Assembly: GCF_019458805.1 (NCBI RefSeq)
Contig: NZ_JAIBOA010000001.1
Span: 434,001-498,000 of the forward strand
Direction of reading: 5' to 3'
Length of the DNA: 64,000 nt
Source of the DNA: Actinomadura parmotrematis
GTDB lineage: Bacteria > Actinomycetota > Actinomycetes > Streptosporangiales > Streptosporangiaceae
The position numbers and the translations under genes are program-made. The notes under the pieces are model-generated. The model saw nothing but the letters and a program-made list of their open reading frames with translations. It was not told the origin of the DNA and ran no database searches. Below, piece after piece: positions 51,339 through 62,155 of this stretch (positions within the stretch are counted from its first letter, which is position 1; each line of letters starts with the position of its first letter).

Positions 51339-52385
51339 GGCCTGGACGCGCGCCTGGTGGTGCGGCGCGGCGCGTTCGACCTCGACCTGGAGCTCGCCGC
51401 CGCGCCCGGCGAGGTCGTCGCGCTCCTCGGCCCGAACGGCGCGGGCAAGAGCACCGCGCTGCGCGCCCTCGCCGGGCTCGTCCCGACGGCGGGCGGGCAC
51501 GTCCGGGTGGACGGCGCCGAGCTGCGGCCGCTGCCGCCCGAGCGGCGCGGCATCGGCATGGTGTTCCAGGACTACCTGCTGTTCCCGCACCTGTCGGCCC
51601 TCGACAACGTCGCGTTCGGGCCGCGCTGCCAGGGCCGCCGCAAGGGCGAGGCGCGGCGCGCGGCCGCCGCGTGGCTGGACCGCGTCGGCCTCGCCGACCG
51701 CGCGTCCGACCGCCCCCGCGCGCTGTCGGGCGGGCAGGCGCAGCGCGTCGCGCTCGCCCGCGCGCTCGCCGTCGAGCCCCGGCTGCTGCTGCTCGACGAG
51801 CCGCTCGCCGCCCTCGACGCGCACACCCGCCTGGAGGTCCGCGCCGCGCTCCGCCGCCACCTCGCCGGGTTCGGCGGCGCGGCGGTGCTCGTCACCCACG
51901 ACCCGCTGGACGCCATGGTCCTCGCCGACCGCATCGTGGTGGTCGAGGACGGCCGCCTCGTCCAGCAGGGCGCGCCCGCCGAGATCGCCCGGCGGCCCCG
52001 CACCGACTACGTCGCCCGCCTCGTCGGGCTGAACCTGTACCGGGGGCGCGCCGCCGGGCGGAGCGTGACCGTGGCGGACGGCACGGGGGACGGGCATGTC
52101 CTCGACACCCTGGACTCACTCGAAGGTGAGGTTTTCCTTGCCTTCTCCCCGGCCGCGGTGGCGCTGCACCGGTCCCGCCCCGACGGCAGCCCGCGCAATG
52201 TCTGGCAGGCGACCGTGTCGGCCGTCGAGCGCCACGGCGACCGCGTCCGGGTCACCGTCTCCGGGCCCCCGCTGGACGCCGCCGCCGACGTGACGGCGGG
52301 CGCGGTCGCCGAACTCCAATTGGCCGAGGGCGCGCGTGTGTGGGTCGCGGTGAAAGCCGCCGAAACACACGTTTACCCAGCTTGA
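51333..52385 (+). CDS. modC: molybdate ABC transporter ATP-binding protein
   Basis: 350 residues. Walker [20 protein letters not shown]-loop [11 protein letters not shown], signature [16 protein letters not shown], Walker [13 protein letters not shown] and H-loop VLVTHDP. The C-terminal 115 residues include a TOBE-like domain ([20 protein letters not shown]). With ModAB it imports molybdate or tungstate. Confidence 0.93.
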   Translation: MSGLDARLVVRRGAFDLDLELAAAPGEVVALLGPNGAGKSTALRALAGLVPTAGGHVRVDGAELRPLPPERRGIGMVFQDYLLFPHLSALDNVAFGPRCQGRRKGEARRAAAAWLDRVGLADRASDRPRALSGGQAQRVALARALAVEPRLLLLDEPLAALDAHTRLEVRAALRRHLAGFGGAAVLVTHDPLDAMVLADRIVVVEDGRLVQQGAPAEIARRPRTDYVARLVGLNLYRGRAAGRSVTVADGTGDGHVLDTLDSLEGEVFLAFSPAAVALHRSRPDGSPRNVWQATVSAVERHGDRVRVTVSGPPLDAAADVTAGAVAELQLAEGARVWVAVKAAETHVYPA

Positions 52386-52483
52386 CGGCCTGCCCGACCC
52401 CTGTCCGCCACCCCGCGTTCGCCCGCTGTTTTCGGGTGACATCAATCACAAATGGGTGCCGGAACGCCCAAAAGTGGCGGGGA

Positions 52484-52497
52484 TTGGTCCAGACCAA
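52484..52497. promoter_or_regulatory. DasR-like (dre) palindrome upstream of pckG
   Basis: TTGGTCCAGACCAA is a perfect TTGGTC-CA-GACCAA dyad. It differs from the core of the GntR-family DasR site TGGTCTAGACCA only at the central base. It lies 64 bp before the pckG start. Confidence 0.55.
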
Positions 52498-52561
52498 ATG
52501 GCAAAGACGTGCGCTTTTGTTCATGATGCAAAGATCCTGCGAACAGCTGAAGGAGTTGCCC

Positions 52562-54379
52562 GTGTCCCACCAGATCCCCGGCCTCGACCAGGCACCGACC
52601 AGTCACACCGACCTCATCGACTGGGTGCGCGGGATCGCCGAACTCGCTCAGCCCGATCGGGTGGAGTGGTGCGACGGCTCGGACGCCGAATGGGAGCGCC
52701 TGACCGGCCTTCTGGTCGAGCAGGGCACGTTCAAACGCCTGAACGCCGACAAGCGCCCGAACAGCTTCTACGCCGCCTCCGACCCGAGCGACGTCGCGCG
52801 AGTAGAGGACCGCACCTACATCTGTTCCGAGAACGAGGCCGACGCCGGGCCGACCAACAACTGGATCGCCCCGGACGAGATGCGGAAGACCTTCGCCGGC
52901 GTCTTCGCCGGCGCCATGAAGGGCCGCACCATGTACGTGGTGCCGTTCTGCATGGGCCCCCTCGGCGGGAACATCTCCCAGCTCGGCGTGGAGATCACCG
53001 ACTCGCCGTACGTGGTCGTCTCCATGAAGATCATGACGCGGATGGGCGCGGGCGCCCTCCGCCTGATCGAGGAGCGCGGCTCCTACGTCAAGGCGGTGCA
53101 CTCGGTCGGCGCCCCGCTGGAGCCGGGCCAGGCCGACGTGCCGTGGCCGTGCAACTCCACCAAGTACATCTCGCACTTCCCCGAGACCCGCGAGATCTGG
53201 TCCTACGGCTCGGGCTACGGCGGCAACGCGCTGCTCGGCAAGAAGTGCTACGCGCTCCGCATCGCCTCGACGATGGCCCGCGACGAGGGCTGGATGGCCG
53301 AGCACATGCTCGTCCTGAAGCTCACCCCGCCGCAGGGCGAGACCCGCTACGTCGCGGCCGCGTTCCCGTCGGCGTGCGGCAAGACCAACCTCGCCATGCT
53401 GGAGCCGACCATCCCGGGCTGGAAGGTCGAGACCGTCGGCGACGACATCGCCTGGATGCGGTTCGGCGAGGACGGCCGCCTCTACGCCATCAACCCCGAG
53501 GCCGGCTTCTTCGGCGTCGCGCCGGGCACCGGCGAGGGCACCAACGCCAACGCGGTGAAGACCCTGTGGGGCAACAGCATCTTCACCAACGTCGCGCTCA
53601 CCGACGACGGCGACGTGTGGTGGGAGGGCCTCACCGAGGAGCCGCCCGCGCACCTCACCGACTGGAAGGGCAACGACTGGACGCCGGAGTCGGAGACCCC
53701 GGCCGCCCACCCGAACGCCCGCTTCACCACCCCGGCCGGGCAGTGCCCGATCATCGCGCCCGAGTGGGAGGACCCGAAGGGCGTGCCGATCTCGGCGATC
53801 CTGTTCGGCGGCCGCCGGGCGACCGCGGTCCCGCTCGTCACCGAGTCCTTCGACTGGCAGCAGGGCGTCTTCCTCGGCGCCAACATCGCCTCGGAGAAGA
53901 CCGCCGCCGCCGAGGGCACCGTCGGCGAGCTGCGCCGCGACCCGTTCGCCATGCTGCCGTTCTGCGGCTACAACATGGGCGACTACTTCGGCCACTGGCT
54001 GAAGATCGGCAAGTCCACCGACGCCGAGAAGCTGCCCCGCATCTACTACGTCAACTGGTTCCGCAAGGACGCCGACGGGACGTTCATCTGGCCCGGCTTC
54101 GGCGAGAACAGCCGCGTCCTCAAGTGGATCGTCGAGCGCCTGAACGGCCAGGCCGACGCCGCCAAGACCCCGATCGGCCAGCTCCCGACCGCCGCGGCCC
54201 TCGACACCGACGGCCTGGACCTGCCGGCCGCCGACCTGGAGACCCTCCTGTCGGTGGACACCGAGGTGTGGAAGCAGGAGGCGGCTCTCGTCCCCGACTT
54301 CTTCAACACCTTCGGCGACCACCTGCCGAAGGAGCTGTGGGACGAGTACCACGCCCTGGTGAACCGCCTCGGCGAGTGA
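52562..54379 (+). CDS. pckG: phosphoenolpyruvate carboxykinase (GTP)
   Basis: GTG 52562 has GAAGGAG upstream and gives 605 residues. [20 protein letters not shown], the P-loop with reactive Cys [15 protein letters not shown] (Cys272), [27 protein letters not shown] and [16 protein letters not shown] are the GTP-class signatures. It converts oxaloacetate to PEP for gluconeogenesis. A dre-like site upstream suggests control by amino-sugar signals. A rho-independent terminator follows. Confidence 0.96.
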   Translation: MSHQIPGLDQAPTSHTDLIDWVRGIAELAQPDRVEWCDGSDAEWERLTGLLVEQGTFKRLNADKRPNSFYAASDPSDVARVEDRTYICSENEADAGPTNNWIAPDEMRKTFAGVFAGAMKGRTMYVVPFCMGPLGGNISQLGVEITDSPYVVVSMKIMTRMGAGALRLIEERGSYVKAVHSVGAPLEPGQADVPWPCNSTKYISHFPETREIWSYGSGYGGNALLGKKCYALRIASTMARDEGWMAEHMLVLKLTPPQGETRYVAAAFPSACGKTNLAMLEPTIPGWKVETVGDDIAWMRFGEDGRLYAINPEAGFFGVAPGTGEGTNANAVKTLWGNSIFTNVALTDDGDVWWEGLTEEPPAHLTDWKGNDWTPESETPAAHPNARFTTPAGQCPIIAPEWEDPKGVPISAILFGGRRATAVPLVTESFDWQQGVFLGANIASEKTAAAEGTVGELRRDPFAMLPFCGYNMGDYFGHWLKIGKSTDAEKLPRIYYVNWFRKDADGTFIWPGFGENSRVLKWIVERLNGQADAAKTPIGQLPTAAALDTDGLDLPAADLETLLSVDTEVWKQEAALVPDFFNTFGDHLPKELWDEYHALVNRLGE

Positions 54380-54417
54380 TCCGGGCGCGCCGGCGACACG
54401 CCGGGCGGGCCTGACGG

Positions 54418-54457
54418 ACGGCCGCGGGGCCTCGCGCCCCGCGGCCGTTCTATTTTT
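54418..54457 (+). terminator. rho-independent terminator of pckG
   Basis: ACGGCCGCGGGGC (54418-54430) is the exact complement of GCCCCGCGGCCGT (54436-54448), and TCTATTTTT follows. It is the only terminator in the window with a real T-tract. Confidence 0.9.
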
Positions 54458-54493
54458 GCCCCGACCACCATCCCCGGCGGCGAGGAGCGGCGC

Positions 54494-55066
54494 ATGTGGC
54501 ACGACCTGTTCTCCATCCAGATCCCCCTGCTGGACAAGGTGGTGCGGACCGTCGCGGTGTTCCTCGTCGTGCTGCTGCTCCTGCAGCTGTTCGGGCGCCG
54601 CGAGACCGCCCAGCTCACCGGCTTCGACTTCGTCGTCATGCTGCTGCTGTCCAACGTCGTGCAGAACGCCATCATCGGCCCCGACAACTCCATGCTCGGC
54701 GGCGTCGTCGGGGCCGTCGTGCTGCTCCTCGCCAACGGCGTGCTCGTCCGCGTCGCGCATCGCGTCCCCTGGCTGCGCCGGATCGTCAAGGGCCGCCAGT
54801 ACACCCTCGCCCGGCACGGCGACTACGACGAGGCGAACCTCCGCCGCCTCGCGCTGCTGCCGAGCGACGTCGACCAGGCCGTCCAGGAGCAGGGCGGCGA
54901 CGGCGTCGGCGACACCGAGCTGATCACGCTGGAGCCCGGCGGTGCGGTCGTGGTGCGGCTCCGCCGCGCCGAGCAGTCCGCCACCTACGGCGACGTGACC
55001 GAGCTCGTCGCCCGGCTGGAGCGCATCGAGCGGCGGATCGAGGCGCTCGCCGCACCGCCCCGTTAG
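54494..55066 (+). CDS. DUF421/YetF-family membrane protein
   Basis: 190 residues with three N-terminal membrane helices, then the cytoplasmic domain. LLLQLFGRRETAQLTGFDFVVMLLLSNVVQNAI is the family signature, and PGGAVVVRLRR with a short helix RIERRIEALA ends the protein. Homologues in Bacillus are linked with spore germination and stress. Alone here; function unknown. Confidence 0.87.
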   Translation: MWHDLFSIQIPLLDKVVRTVAVFLVVLLLLQLFGRRETAQLTGFDFVVMLLLSNVVQNAIIGPDNSMLGGVVGAVVLLLANGVLVRVAHRVPWLRRIVKGRQYTLARHGDYDEANLRRLALLPSDVDQAVQEQGGDGVGDTELITLEPGGAVVVRLRRAEQSATYGDVTELVARLERIERRIEALAAPPR

Positions 55067-55122
55067 GGGAATTTGCCAAGATTGTCGGCCCTGTTGGTCT
55101 TCCGCGAGGCGGCGCCCGGTCA

Positions 55123-55137
55123 CCTTGAAGATCAAGG
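55123..55137. promoter_or_regulatory. small dyad in the leader of the Hsp100 gene
   Basis: CCTTGA-AGA-TCAAGG is a perfect inverted repeat 12 bp before GTG 55149. It recalls half of the HAIR element bound by HspR (CTTGAGT-N7-ACTCAAG), but the spacer is too short, so the assignment is weak. Confidence 0.3.
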
Positions 55138-55148
55138 GGGTAGCCACT

Positions 55149-57728
55149 GTGGCCAGCACGCCGTTCGGCTCATCGATGTTCAACGACCCGTTCCGCGGGT
55201 TCGAGTACCTGACGGGCAGGATGTTCGGGGCGCCCGAATCGTGGCCGCCGCGCTCGGGCGGGGTGCAGCGGGTCGACATCGGGCAGCTGCTGAGCGAGAC
55301 CGGGCGCGAGCTCATCGCCCGCGCCCTGCAGCGCGCGGGCCGCCGCGGCGCCGCCGACGTCGACGTCGTCGACCTGCTCGCCGCCGCCGCCGAGAGCGGC
55401 CCGGCCCGCGGCCTCCTCGACGCCGCGGGCGCCGACCCCGACGCGCTCCTCGCGCGCGTCGCCGACCTCACCGGCTCCGGCGCGCCCGGCGAGCCGCCCA
55501 CCACCTTCACCCCCGCCGCCAAGCGCGCCCTGCTCGACGCCCAGCGCGTCTCGCGGGCCCTGGAGGCCAGCTACATCGGGCCCGAGCACCTGCTCCTCGC
55601 CCTCGCCGCCAACCCCGACTCCAGCGCGGCCCGGCTGCTCGCCGCGCAGGGCGTGTCGGCCAACGAGCTGCAGGACGCGGTGCTGAACGAGCCCGAGCGG
55701 ACCGGCGCGGCCCGCCAGGGCGGCGCGTCCGGGACCCCGACGCTGGACGAGTACGGCCGCGACCTCACCGACCTCGCCCGCGACGGCGCCCTCGACCCCG
55801 TCGTCGGCCGCGAGGACGAGGTCGAGCAGGCCATCGAGGTCCTGTCGCGGCGCACCAAGAACAACCCGGTGCTGATCGGCGAGCCCGGCGTCGGCAAGAC
55901 CGCGATCGTGGAGGGCATCGCCCAGCGCATCGTCAACGGCGCCGTCCCCGAGTCGCTGAAGGGCAAGCGCGTCGTCGCCCTCGACCTCACCGGCATGGTC
56001 GCCGGGTCCAAGTACCGGGGCGAGTTCGAGGAGCGCATCAAGAAGGTCATCGACGAGATCCGCGAGCACTCCGACGGCCTGGTCGTGTTCATCGACGAGG
56101 TCCACACCCTGGTCGGCGCGGGCGCCTCCGAGGGCGGCATGGACGCCGCCAACATCCTCAAGCCCGCGCTCGCCCGCGGCGAGCTGCACGTCGTCGCCGC
56201 GACCACCATCGACGAGTACCGCCGCAACATCGAGAAGGACGCCGCGCTGGAGCGCCGCTTCCAGCCCGTCCTCGTGCCCGAGCCGACCGTCGAGGACACG
56301 ATCGCGATCCTGGCGGGCCTGCGCGACAAGTACGAGGCCCACCACCAGGTCCGCATCACCGACGGCGCCCTCGACGCCGCCGCCCGCATGTCCGACCGCT
56401 ACATCTCCGACCGGTTCCTGCCCGACAAGGCCATCGACCTGATGGACCACGCCGCCGCCCGCGTCCGGCTGCGCGCCCAGTCGCCCGGCGAGGACGCCCG
56501 CGAGCTGGAGCGGCGCCTGGAGGGCCTGCACCGCGACAAGGACCAGGCCGTCGCGAGCGACAACTTCGCGCGCGCCGAGGAGCTGCGCCTGGAGATCGAG
56601 CGGCTGCGGCCCGAGCTGGAGCGCGCCCGCGCGGGCCGCGACGACGTCCCCGAGGTCACCGCCGTCGACATCGCCGAGGTCGTGTCGCGCCGCACCGGCA
56701 TCCCGGTGTCCCAGCTCACCGAGGAGGAGCGCGACCGGCTGCTCCGCATGGAGCAGCACCTGCACGAGCGCGTCGTCGGGCAGGACGAGGCCGTGCGGGC
56801 CGTCGCCGAGGCCGTCCGCCGCGGCCGCGCCGGCCTCGCGGACCCGGACCGGCCGCAGGGCGGCTTCCTGTTCCTCGGCCCGACCGGCGTCGGCAAGACC
56901 GAGCTCGCCCGCGCCCTCGCCGACGTGCTGTTCGGCGGCACCGACCACATGATCCGCGTCGACATGAGCGAGTTCCAGGAGAAGCACACCGTCTCCCGGC
57001 TCATCGGCGCACCGCCCGGCTACGTCGGCTACGACGAGGCCGGGCAGCTCACCGAGGCCGTCCGCCGCCGCCCCCACTCGGTGGTGCTGCTCGACGAGAT
57101 CGAGAAGGCGCACCCCGACGTCATGAACATCCTGCTGCAGATGCTCGACGACGGCCGCCTCACCGACGGCCAGGGCCGCACCGTCGACTTCACCAACACG
57201 ATCGTCATCATGACCTCCAACGTCGGCGCCCAGCTCATCCTGGACGCGGGCGGCGACACCCCCGAACTGCGCGACCAGATCATGGACCTGCTGCTGCACA
57301 CCCTGCGGCCCGAGCTGCTCAACCGGATCGACGAGACGATCGTCTTCACCCGGCTGGACCGGACCGAGCTGCGGCGGATCGTGGACCTGCTGCTCGGCCG
57401 CACCCGGCAGCGCCTCGCCGGGCAGGGCGTCGCGCTGGAGGTCACCGACGCGGCCAAGGACTGGCTCGCCGCCAAGGGCCACAAGCCCGAGTTCGGCGCC
57501 CGCCCGCTCCGCCGCACCGTCCAGCGCGAGCTGGACAACCCGCTGTCGCGGATGCTGCTGAACGGCGACGTCACCGAGGGCGCGCGGGTGCGGGTGGACG
57601 CCGGCGACGACGTCGCCCTGGCCATCGACGTGCGCGAGGGCGCGCCGCCCTCGACCCCGGACGCGGTGCCCGCCGGCGCCGCGCCCGGTTCCACCACGGG
57701 TTCCACCACGGGAGGCAACGATGCTTGA
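55149..57728 (+). CDS. Hsp100 AAA+ ATPase, ClpC-like with UVR middle domain but no evident ClpP loop
   Basis: 859 residues from GTG 55149. An unusual N-terminus ([17 protein letters not shown]) precedes two Clp_N repeats. The first AAA+ domain has [16 protein letters not shown] and [15 protein letters not shown] short UVR motif ([21 protein letters not shown]) replaces the long ClpB middle domain. The second AAA+ domain has [31 protein letters not shown] and [15 protein letters not shown]. Between MTSNVGAQ and [10 protein letters not shown] find no L/V/I-G-F/L tripeptide, which ClpC and ClpA use to dock ClpP. It may be a stand-alone unfoldase. It overlaps the HdeD gene by 8 bp. Confidence 0.88.
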   Translation: MASTPFGSSMFNDPFRGFEYLTGRMFGAPESWPPRSGGVQRVDIGQLLSETGRELIARALQRAGRRGAADVDVVDLLAAAAESGPARGLLDAAGADPDALLARVADLTGSGAPGEPPTTFTPAAKRALLDAQRVSRALEASYIGPEHLLLALAANPDSSAARLLAAQGVSANELQDAVLNEPERTGAARQGGASGTPTLDEYGRDLTDLARDGALDPVVGREDEVEQAIEVLSRRTKNNPVLIGEPGVGKTAIVEGIAQRIVNGAVPESLKGKRVVALDLTGMVAGSKYRGEFEERIKKVIDEIREHSDGLVVFIDEVHTLVGAGASEGGMDAANILKPALARGELHVVAATTIDEYRRNIEKDAALERRFQPVLVPEPTVEDTIAILAGLRDKYEAHHQVRITDGALDAAARMSDRYISDRFLPDKAIDLMDHAAARVRLRAQSPGEDARELERRLEGLHRDKDQAVASDNFARAEELRLEIERLRPELERARAGRDDVPEVTAVDIAEVVSRRTGIPVSQLTEEERDRLLRMEQHLHERVVGQDEAVRAVAEAVRRGRAGLADPDRPQGGFLFLGPTGVGKTELARALADVLFGGTDHMIRVDMSEFQEKHTVSRLIGAPPGYVGYDEAGQLTEAVRRRPHSVVLLDEIEKAHPDVMNILLQMLDDGRLTDGQGRTVDFTNTIVIMTSNVGAQLILDAGGDTPELRDQIMDLLLHTLRPELLNRIDETIVFTRLDRTELRRIVDLLLGRTRQRLAGQGVALEVTDAAKDWLAAKGHKPEFGARPLRRTVQRELDNPLSRMLLNGDVTEGARVRVDAGDDVALAIDVREGAPPSTPDAVPAGAAPGSTTGSTTGGNDA

Positions 57729-58299
57729 TGCGATGACACGTCACTGGTGGGTGCTGGCGCTGCGCGGCGCGTTCGCCGTGCTGTTCGGCATCGTCGCCTG
57801 GGTCTGGCCCGGCATCACCGTCTGGGCGCTCGTCCTGCTGTTCGGCGCCTACGCCCTGGTGGACGGCGTCATCGCCGTCTACGGGGCGGTCACCGGCAGC
57901 ACGGCCGGGTCGCGGTCCTGGCTCGCGATCTCCGGCATCGCCGGCATCGTGCTCGGCCTCGCCGCGCTGATCTGGCCCGGCATCACCGGCCTCGCCCTGC
58001 TCATGCTGATCGCCGCCTGGGCGGTGGTCACCGGCGTCATGGAGATCGTCGCGGCGATCGCGATGCGCAAGGAGATCGAGGGCGAGTGGCTGTACGCCGT
58101 CACCGGCGCGATCTCGGTGCTGTTCGGGCTGCTGCTGTTCCTCTGGCCTGCGTCCGGCGCGCTCGCGCTGATCTGGATGATCGGGTTCTTCTCGATCCTG
58201 GCCGGCGCCCTCATGATCGGCGCGGCGTTCCGGGTCCGCAAGATGGGGGAGCGCGCCGGGAGCACCGCCGGCGCCGGCAGCGCCCGCACCGTCCTTTAG
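57721..58299 (+). CDS. HdeD-family (DUF308) membrane protein
   Basis: 192 residues with six membrane helices in three repeated hairpins, each with a WPG or WPA turn ([54 protein letters not shown]). This is the HdeD pattern; HdeD protects enteric bacteria from acid. It is coupled to the Hsp100 gene, which supports a stress role. Confidence 0.87.
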   Translation: MLDAMTRHWWVLALRGAFAVLFGIVAWVWPGITVWALVLLFGAYALVDGVIAVYGAVTGSTAGSRSWLAISGIAGIVLGLAALIWPGITGLALLMLIAAWAVVTGVMEIVAAIAMRKEIEGEWLYAVTGAISVLFGLLLFLWPASGALALIWMIGFFSILAGALMIGAAFRVRKMGERAGSTAGAGSARTVL

Positions 58300-58302
58300 A
58301 CC

Positions 58303-58339
58303 CCCGGCGGGCGCGCGGCGCGACCGCGCGCCCGCCGGG
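58303..58339 (+). terminator. perfect 16-bp hairpin between the HdeD gene and soxR
   Basis: CCCGGCGGGCGCGCGG (58303-58318) is the exact complement of 58324-58339 around the loop CGCGA. It begins 4 nt after the stop and abuts the -10-like box of soxR. Confidence 0.75.
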
Positions 58340-58345
58340 TAGCCT
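58340..58345 (+). promoter_or_regulatory. -10-like TAGCCT before soxR
   Basis: TAGCCT ends 7 nt before ATG 58353, which suggests a leaderless soxR message. Confidence 0.4.
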
Positions 58346-58352
58346 TCCGTCC

Positions 58353-58880
58353 ATGTCGCGGCTGGAGCACAGGGTCCACGAGCTGACCGTCGGGCAGCTC
58401 GCCGAGCGGAGCGGCGTCGCGGTGTCGGCGCTGCACTTCTACGAGGCCAAGGGCCTCATCTCCAGCCGCCGGACGGCCGGGAACCAGCGCCGCTTCACCC
58501 GCGACACGCTCCGCCGCGTCGCGTTCATCAAGGTGTCGCAGCGCGTCGGCATCCCGCTCGCCGACATCCGCGCCGCCCTCGCCACCCTCCCCGACGAGCG
58601 CACCCCGACCGTCGCCGACTGGGCGCGCCTGTCGGAGAGCTGGCGCGGCGAGCTGGACGCCCGCATCGCCCAGCTGGAGCGGCTCCGCGACGACCTCACC
58701 GACTGCATCGGCTGCGGCTGCCTGTCGATGAGCCGCTGCGCCCTCGCCAACCCCTACGACGAGCTCGGCGACACCGGCCCCGGGCCGCGCCGCCTGCTCA
58801 CCGCCCGCAAGGAGGCCGCCGGGACCGCGGCGCCCGTCCCGGACGCGGCGCGCGCCTGCGCCGCGTCCGGGGAGTGCTGA
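58353..58880 (+). CDS. soxR: redox-sensing MerR-family regulator SoxR
   Basis: 175 residues. [26 protein letters not shown] is the SoxR helix-turn-helix, and the [2Fe-2S] ligands are Cys118, Cys121, Cys123 and Cys129 in [13 protein letters not shown] 40-residue tail with two more cysteines (RACAASGEC) exceeds the E. coli protein. In actinomycetes SoxR answers redox-active metabolites rather than superoxide. No obvious SoxR target lies next to it. Confidence 0.93.
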   Translation: MSRLEHRVHELTVGQLAERSGVAVSALHFYEAKGLISSRRTAGNQRRFTRDTLRRVAFIKVSQRVGIPLADIRAALATLPDERTPTVADWARLSESWRGELDARIAQLERLRDDLTDCIGCGCLSMSRCALANPYDELGDTGPGPRRLLTARKEAAGTAAPVPDAARACAASGEC

Positions 58881-58886
58881 CGCGCC

Positions 58887-61265
58887 TCAGCCGTCCTGGT
58901 GCCGGGGGTCGACCCGGCGCGGCGTCGGCGCCCGCCCCTCGGGCTGGCTCGGCGCGGGCCGCGGGTCGAGCGGGGGGATGGCGAGCTCGGCCGGCTCGTC
59001 GGCGAGGGTGATCTCGCGGCCGTGGTGCAGCAGCTTGATCGGGTTCCCCTCGCGCAGGTCGTAGACGGCGCTGCCGGCGGTGATCGTCACCTTCAGGCGC
59101 CGCCCCCGGTAGCGCAGCCGGAACGCCAGCCGCGACAGGCCGTTCGGCAGCCGCGGCGCGAACCGCAGCCGCCCCTCCGCGGCGCGCATCCCGCCGAACC
59201 CGGCGACCAGGCCGTTCCACGCGCCCGCCATCGAGGCGATGTGCAGGCCGTCGCGGGTGTTGTGGTTCAGGTCGTGCAGGTCCAGCAGCGCCGTCTCGGC
59301 GAGGTAGTCGTGCGCGAGGTCCAGGTGGCCGACCTCGGCGGCGACCACCGCCTGCGTCTGCGCCGACAGCGAGGAGTCGCGGACGGTGAGGCCCTCGTAG
59401 TAGTCGAAGTCGCGGGCCTTCTGCTCGGCGGTGAACGCCTCGCCGCAGAGGTGCAGCGCGAGGACGAGGTCGGCCTGCTTCACGACCTGCTTGCGGTACA
59501 GGTCGAAGTAGGGGAAGTTCAGCAGCAGCGGGTAGTGGTCGGCCTTGGTCCCGGCGAAGTCCCAGCGGGCGTGGTTGGTGAACCCCTCGGACTGCGGGTG
59601 GACGCCGATCCGCTCGTCGTAGGGCACCAGCATCGCCGCCGCCGCGTCCCGCCACGACGCGGCCTCCTCGGGGGTCACGCCGAGCAGGTCGGCGAGGTCG
59701 GGATGGCGCATCGCCATCGAGGCGGCCTCCTGGAGGTTCCGGCGCGCCATCAGGTTCGTGTAGACGTTGTTGTCCACGACCGCGGTGTACTCGTCGGGGC
59801 CGGTCACCCCGTCGATGCGGAACACCCCCTCCACGTCGTGGTGGCCGAGGCAGCGCCAGAGGCGCGCGGTCTCCACCATCAGCTCCAGGCCGATCTCGCG
59901 CTCGAACTCGACGTCGTCGGTGGCGTCGACGTAGCGCAGGACGGCGTCGGCGATGTCGGCGTTGATGTGGAAGGCGGCGGTGCCCGCCGGCCAGTAGCCC
60001 GAGCACTCCTGCCCGCGGATCGTCCGCCAGGGGAACGCCGCGCCGGTGAGGCCGAGCTGCGCGGCGCGCTCGCGGGCGAGCGGCAGCGTCATGTGCCGCC
60101 AGGCGAGCGCGTCGCGGGCGGCGTCGGGGTAGGTGTGCGCGAGCACCGGCAGGACGAACGTCTCGGTGTCCCAGAAGGTGTGCCCGTCGTAGCCGGTGCC
60201 GGTGAGGCCCTTGGCCGGGATCATCCGCCGCTCGGCGCGGGCCCCCGCCTGCAGGATGTGGAACAGGGCGAACCGGACGGCCTGCTGGATCTCGGCGTCG
60301 CCGTCGACCTCGACGTCGGCGCCGCGCCAGAACTCCTCCAGGAACTCGCGCTGCTCGGCGAGCAGGTCGTCCCAGCCGGTCTGCTCGGCCGCCGCGAGCG
60401 CCGCGACGACCTGGTCGTGCAGCGCGGGCCGGGACCGCTGGCTGGACCAGCCGTAGGCCAGGTACTTGACGATGCGCAGCTTCTCGCCGGGCTCCAGCCG
60501 GGTCGCCACGGTGAAGCGGGCGATGTCGGGGACGCTCTCGGCCTCGGTCTTCAGCGGGTCGGGGCCGGCGACCTCGTGCGCCATGCCGGCGGCGAGGCGG
60601 AGGCCGCTCACCTTGGTGCGGTGCACCAGGACCTGCTTGCCGCCGCTGCCGACGTGCTCCTCGGAGGCGAGCGGCGCGGCGAGGACGGCCGCGGCGCGCG
60701 GGTCCTTGCCGCCGTCGGGCAGGTCCTCGTTGGCGACCAGCTCCGACTGCGCGACGACGCGGGCGGGCGCGTCCAGCACCTCCACCTCGTAGCAGATCGC
60801 GGCGATGGCGCGCTGGGTCAGCGACACCAGCCGGGTGGAGGTGACCCGGATCTTCTGCCCGGCGGGGGAGGTCCACTCGACCTCGCGGACGAGGGTGCCG
60901 GCGCGCAGGTCCAGCACCCGCTCGTGCCGGTGCAGGCGGCCGTAGCGCACGTCGAACGGCTCGTCGTCGACCAGCAGCCGGATGAGCTTGCCGTTGGTGA
61001 CGTTGATGACGGTCTGGCTGGACTCGGGGTTGCCGTAGGCGGCCTCGGCGTGGGGGAGGGGCCGCTGCTCGTACAGCGAGTTCAGGTAGGTGCCGGGCAG
61101 GCCGTTCGGCTCGCCCTCGTCGAGGTTGCCGCGCAGCCCGAGGTGCCCGTTGGACAGGGTGAACACCGACTCGCTCTGGGCGAGCCGGTCGATCCGCAGC
61201 TCGGGCTCGCGCACGCACCAGGGGTCGACGAGGTAGGTCGGCTCGGGCACGTCCGCCCGGGTCAT
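58887..61265 (-). CDS. glycoside hydrolase family 65 disaccharide phosphorylase
   Basis: 792 residues from ATG 61265. N-terminal beta-sandwich: [20 protein letters not shown]. The (alpha/alpha)6 barrel has [21 protein letters not shown], the general acid Glu492 in [19 protein letters not shown], and [14 protein letters not shown] [13 protein letters not shown]. It phosphorolyses an alpha-glucosyl disaccharide (trehalose, maltose or kojibiose) to beta-glucose 1-phosphate and glucose; specificity not readable. Coupled to the HAD phosphatase by ATGA. Confidence 0.92.
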   Translation of the reverse strand: MTRADVPEPTYLVDPWCVREPELRIDRLAQSESVFTLSNGHLGLRGNLDEGEPNGLPGTYLNSLYEQRPLPHAEAAYGNPESSQTVINVTNGKLIRLLVDDEPFDVRYGRLHRHERVLDLRAGTLVREVEWTSPAGQKIRVTSTRLVSLTQRAIAAICYEVEVLDAPARVVAQSELVANEDLPDGGKDPRAAAVLAAPLASEEHVGSGGKQVLVHRTKVSGLRLAAGMAHEVAGPDPLKTEAESVPDIARFTVATRLEPGEKLRIVKYLAYGWSSQRSRPALHDQVVAALAAAEQTGWDDLLAEQREFLEEFWRGADVEVDGDAEIQQAVRFALFHILQAGARAERRMIPAKGLTGTGYDGHTFWDTETFVLPVLAHTYPDAARDALAWRHMTLPLARERAAQLGLTGAAFPWRTIRGQECSGYWPAGTAAFHINADIADAVLRYVDATDDVEFEREIGLELMVETARLWRCLGHHDVEGVFRIDGVTGPDEYTAVVDNNVYTNLMARRNLQEAASMAMRHPDLADLLGVTPEEAASWRDAAAAMLVPYDERIGVHPQSEGFTNHARWDFAGTKADHYPLLLNFPYFDLYRKQVVKQADLVLALHLCGEAFTAEQKARDFDYYEGLTVRDSSLSAQTQAVVAAEVGHLDLAHDYLAETALLDLHDLNHNTRDGLHIASMAGAWNGLVAGFGGMRAAEGRLRFAPRLPNGLSRLAFRLRYRGRRLKVTITAGSAVYDLREGNPIKLLHHGREITLADEPAELAIPPLDPRPAPSQPEGRAPTPRRVDPRHQDG

Positions 61266-62014
61266 CGGCCGCCCTCCGCCAGCTCGGACAGGTCGTTCAC
61301 GACGATGTCGGCGCCGTGCCCGGCCAGGTCGCGGGCGTGCGCGTCGTCGACCCGGTTCACCCCGACGACGTAGGCGAAGTCGCCGGCGCGGCCGGCCTCG
61401 ACGCCGGCGAGGGCGTCCTCGAAGACGGCGGCGTGCGCGGCGGTGACGCCGACGGCCTCGGCGCCGGCCAGGAACATGTCGGGGGCGGGCTTGCCCGGCA
61501 GGTCGCGCTCCTGCGCGGTGACGCCGTCGACGCGGGCGTCGAACAGGCCGGTGATGCCGACCGACTCCAGCACCTGGGCGGTGTTGGCGCTGGAGGACAC
61601 CACGGCGGTCTTCAGGCCGGCCGCGCGGGCGGCGCGGACGAAGGCGATGGAGCCGTCGAAGGTCTCCACCCCGCGCTCCTTGATGATCTTCAGGACGAGG
61701 GCGTTCTTGCGGCTGCCGAGGCCGTGCACGGTCTCGGCGTCCGGCGGGTCGTCCGGGCTCCCCTCGGGCAGGCGGATGCCGCGCGACTCCAGGAACGAGC
61801 GGGTGCCGTCCTCGCGGCGCTTGCCGTCCACGTAGGTGCCGTAGTCCGTGCCGACGTCGAAGGGGGTGAAGGTGCCGCCCTCGCGCTCCGCGCGGGCCTT
61901 CAGGTACCCGTCGAACATCTCCTTCCACGCCTCGGCGTGGACGGCGGCCGTGCGGGTCAGCACCCCGTCGAGGTCGAAGAGGCACGCCCGCACCTCGTCC
62001 GGCAGTCCCAGCAT
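61262..62014 (-). CDS. HAD-family beta-phosphoglucomutase-like enzyme
   Basis: 250 residues from ATG 62014, with GAGGAAC upstream. [12 protein letters not shown] carries the nucleophile Asp14 and Asp16; [18 protein letters not shown] and [17 protein letters not shown] and [15 protein letters not shown] complete the HAD site. It isomerises beta-glucose 1-phosphate to glucose 6-phosphate, the product route of the coupled GH65 enzyme. The divergent gnd gene then draws on the pentose phosphate pathway. Confidence 0.9.
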   Translation of the reverse strand: MLGLPDEVRACLFDLDGVLTRTAAVHAEAWKEMFDGYLKARAEREGGTFTPFDVGTDYGTYVDGKRREDGTRSFLESRGIRLPEGSPDDPPDAETVHGLGSRKNALVLKIIKERGVETFDGSIAFVRAARAAGLKTAVVSSSANTAQVLESVGITGLFDARVDGVTAQERDLPGKPAPDMFLAGAEAVGVTAAHAAVFEDALAGVEAGRAGDFAYVVGVNRVDDAHARDLAGHGADIVVNDLSELAEGGR

Positions 62015-62155
62015 CGTTCCTCTTCCGTCTCGCTGATGGTCCGACACCGGGCTCTTCCCCGCCAGGACCGAGGACATGCCGGTCCGGGCCGCCGAACGGC
62101 GGGTGATCGCGGGCCGTACAACGTGGGTAGGGGTCCGGCGGAAGGGGAGACGACT

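Noticed and set aside
55123..55137. HAIR/HspR operator of the Hsp100 gene
   Set aside because: The dyad has the right half-site letters but a 3-nt spacer instead of the longer one HspR needs. Kept only as a weak dyad.
52442..55522. Very long minus-strand frame of about 1000 codons opposite pckG
   Set aside because: pckG has every family motif on the plus strand. The opposite frame has no recognisable domain and crosses a rho-independent terminator and the DUF421 gene.
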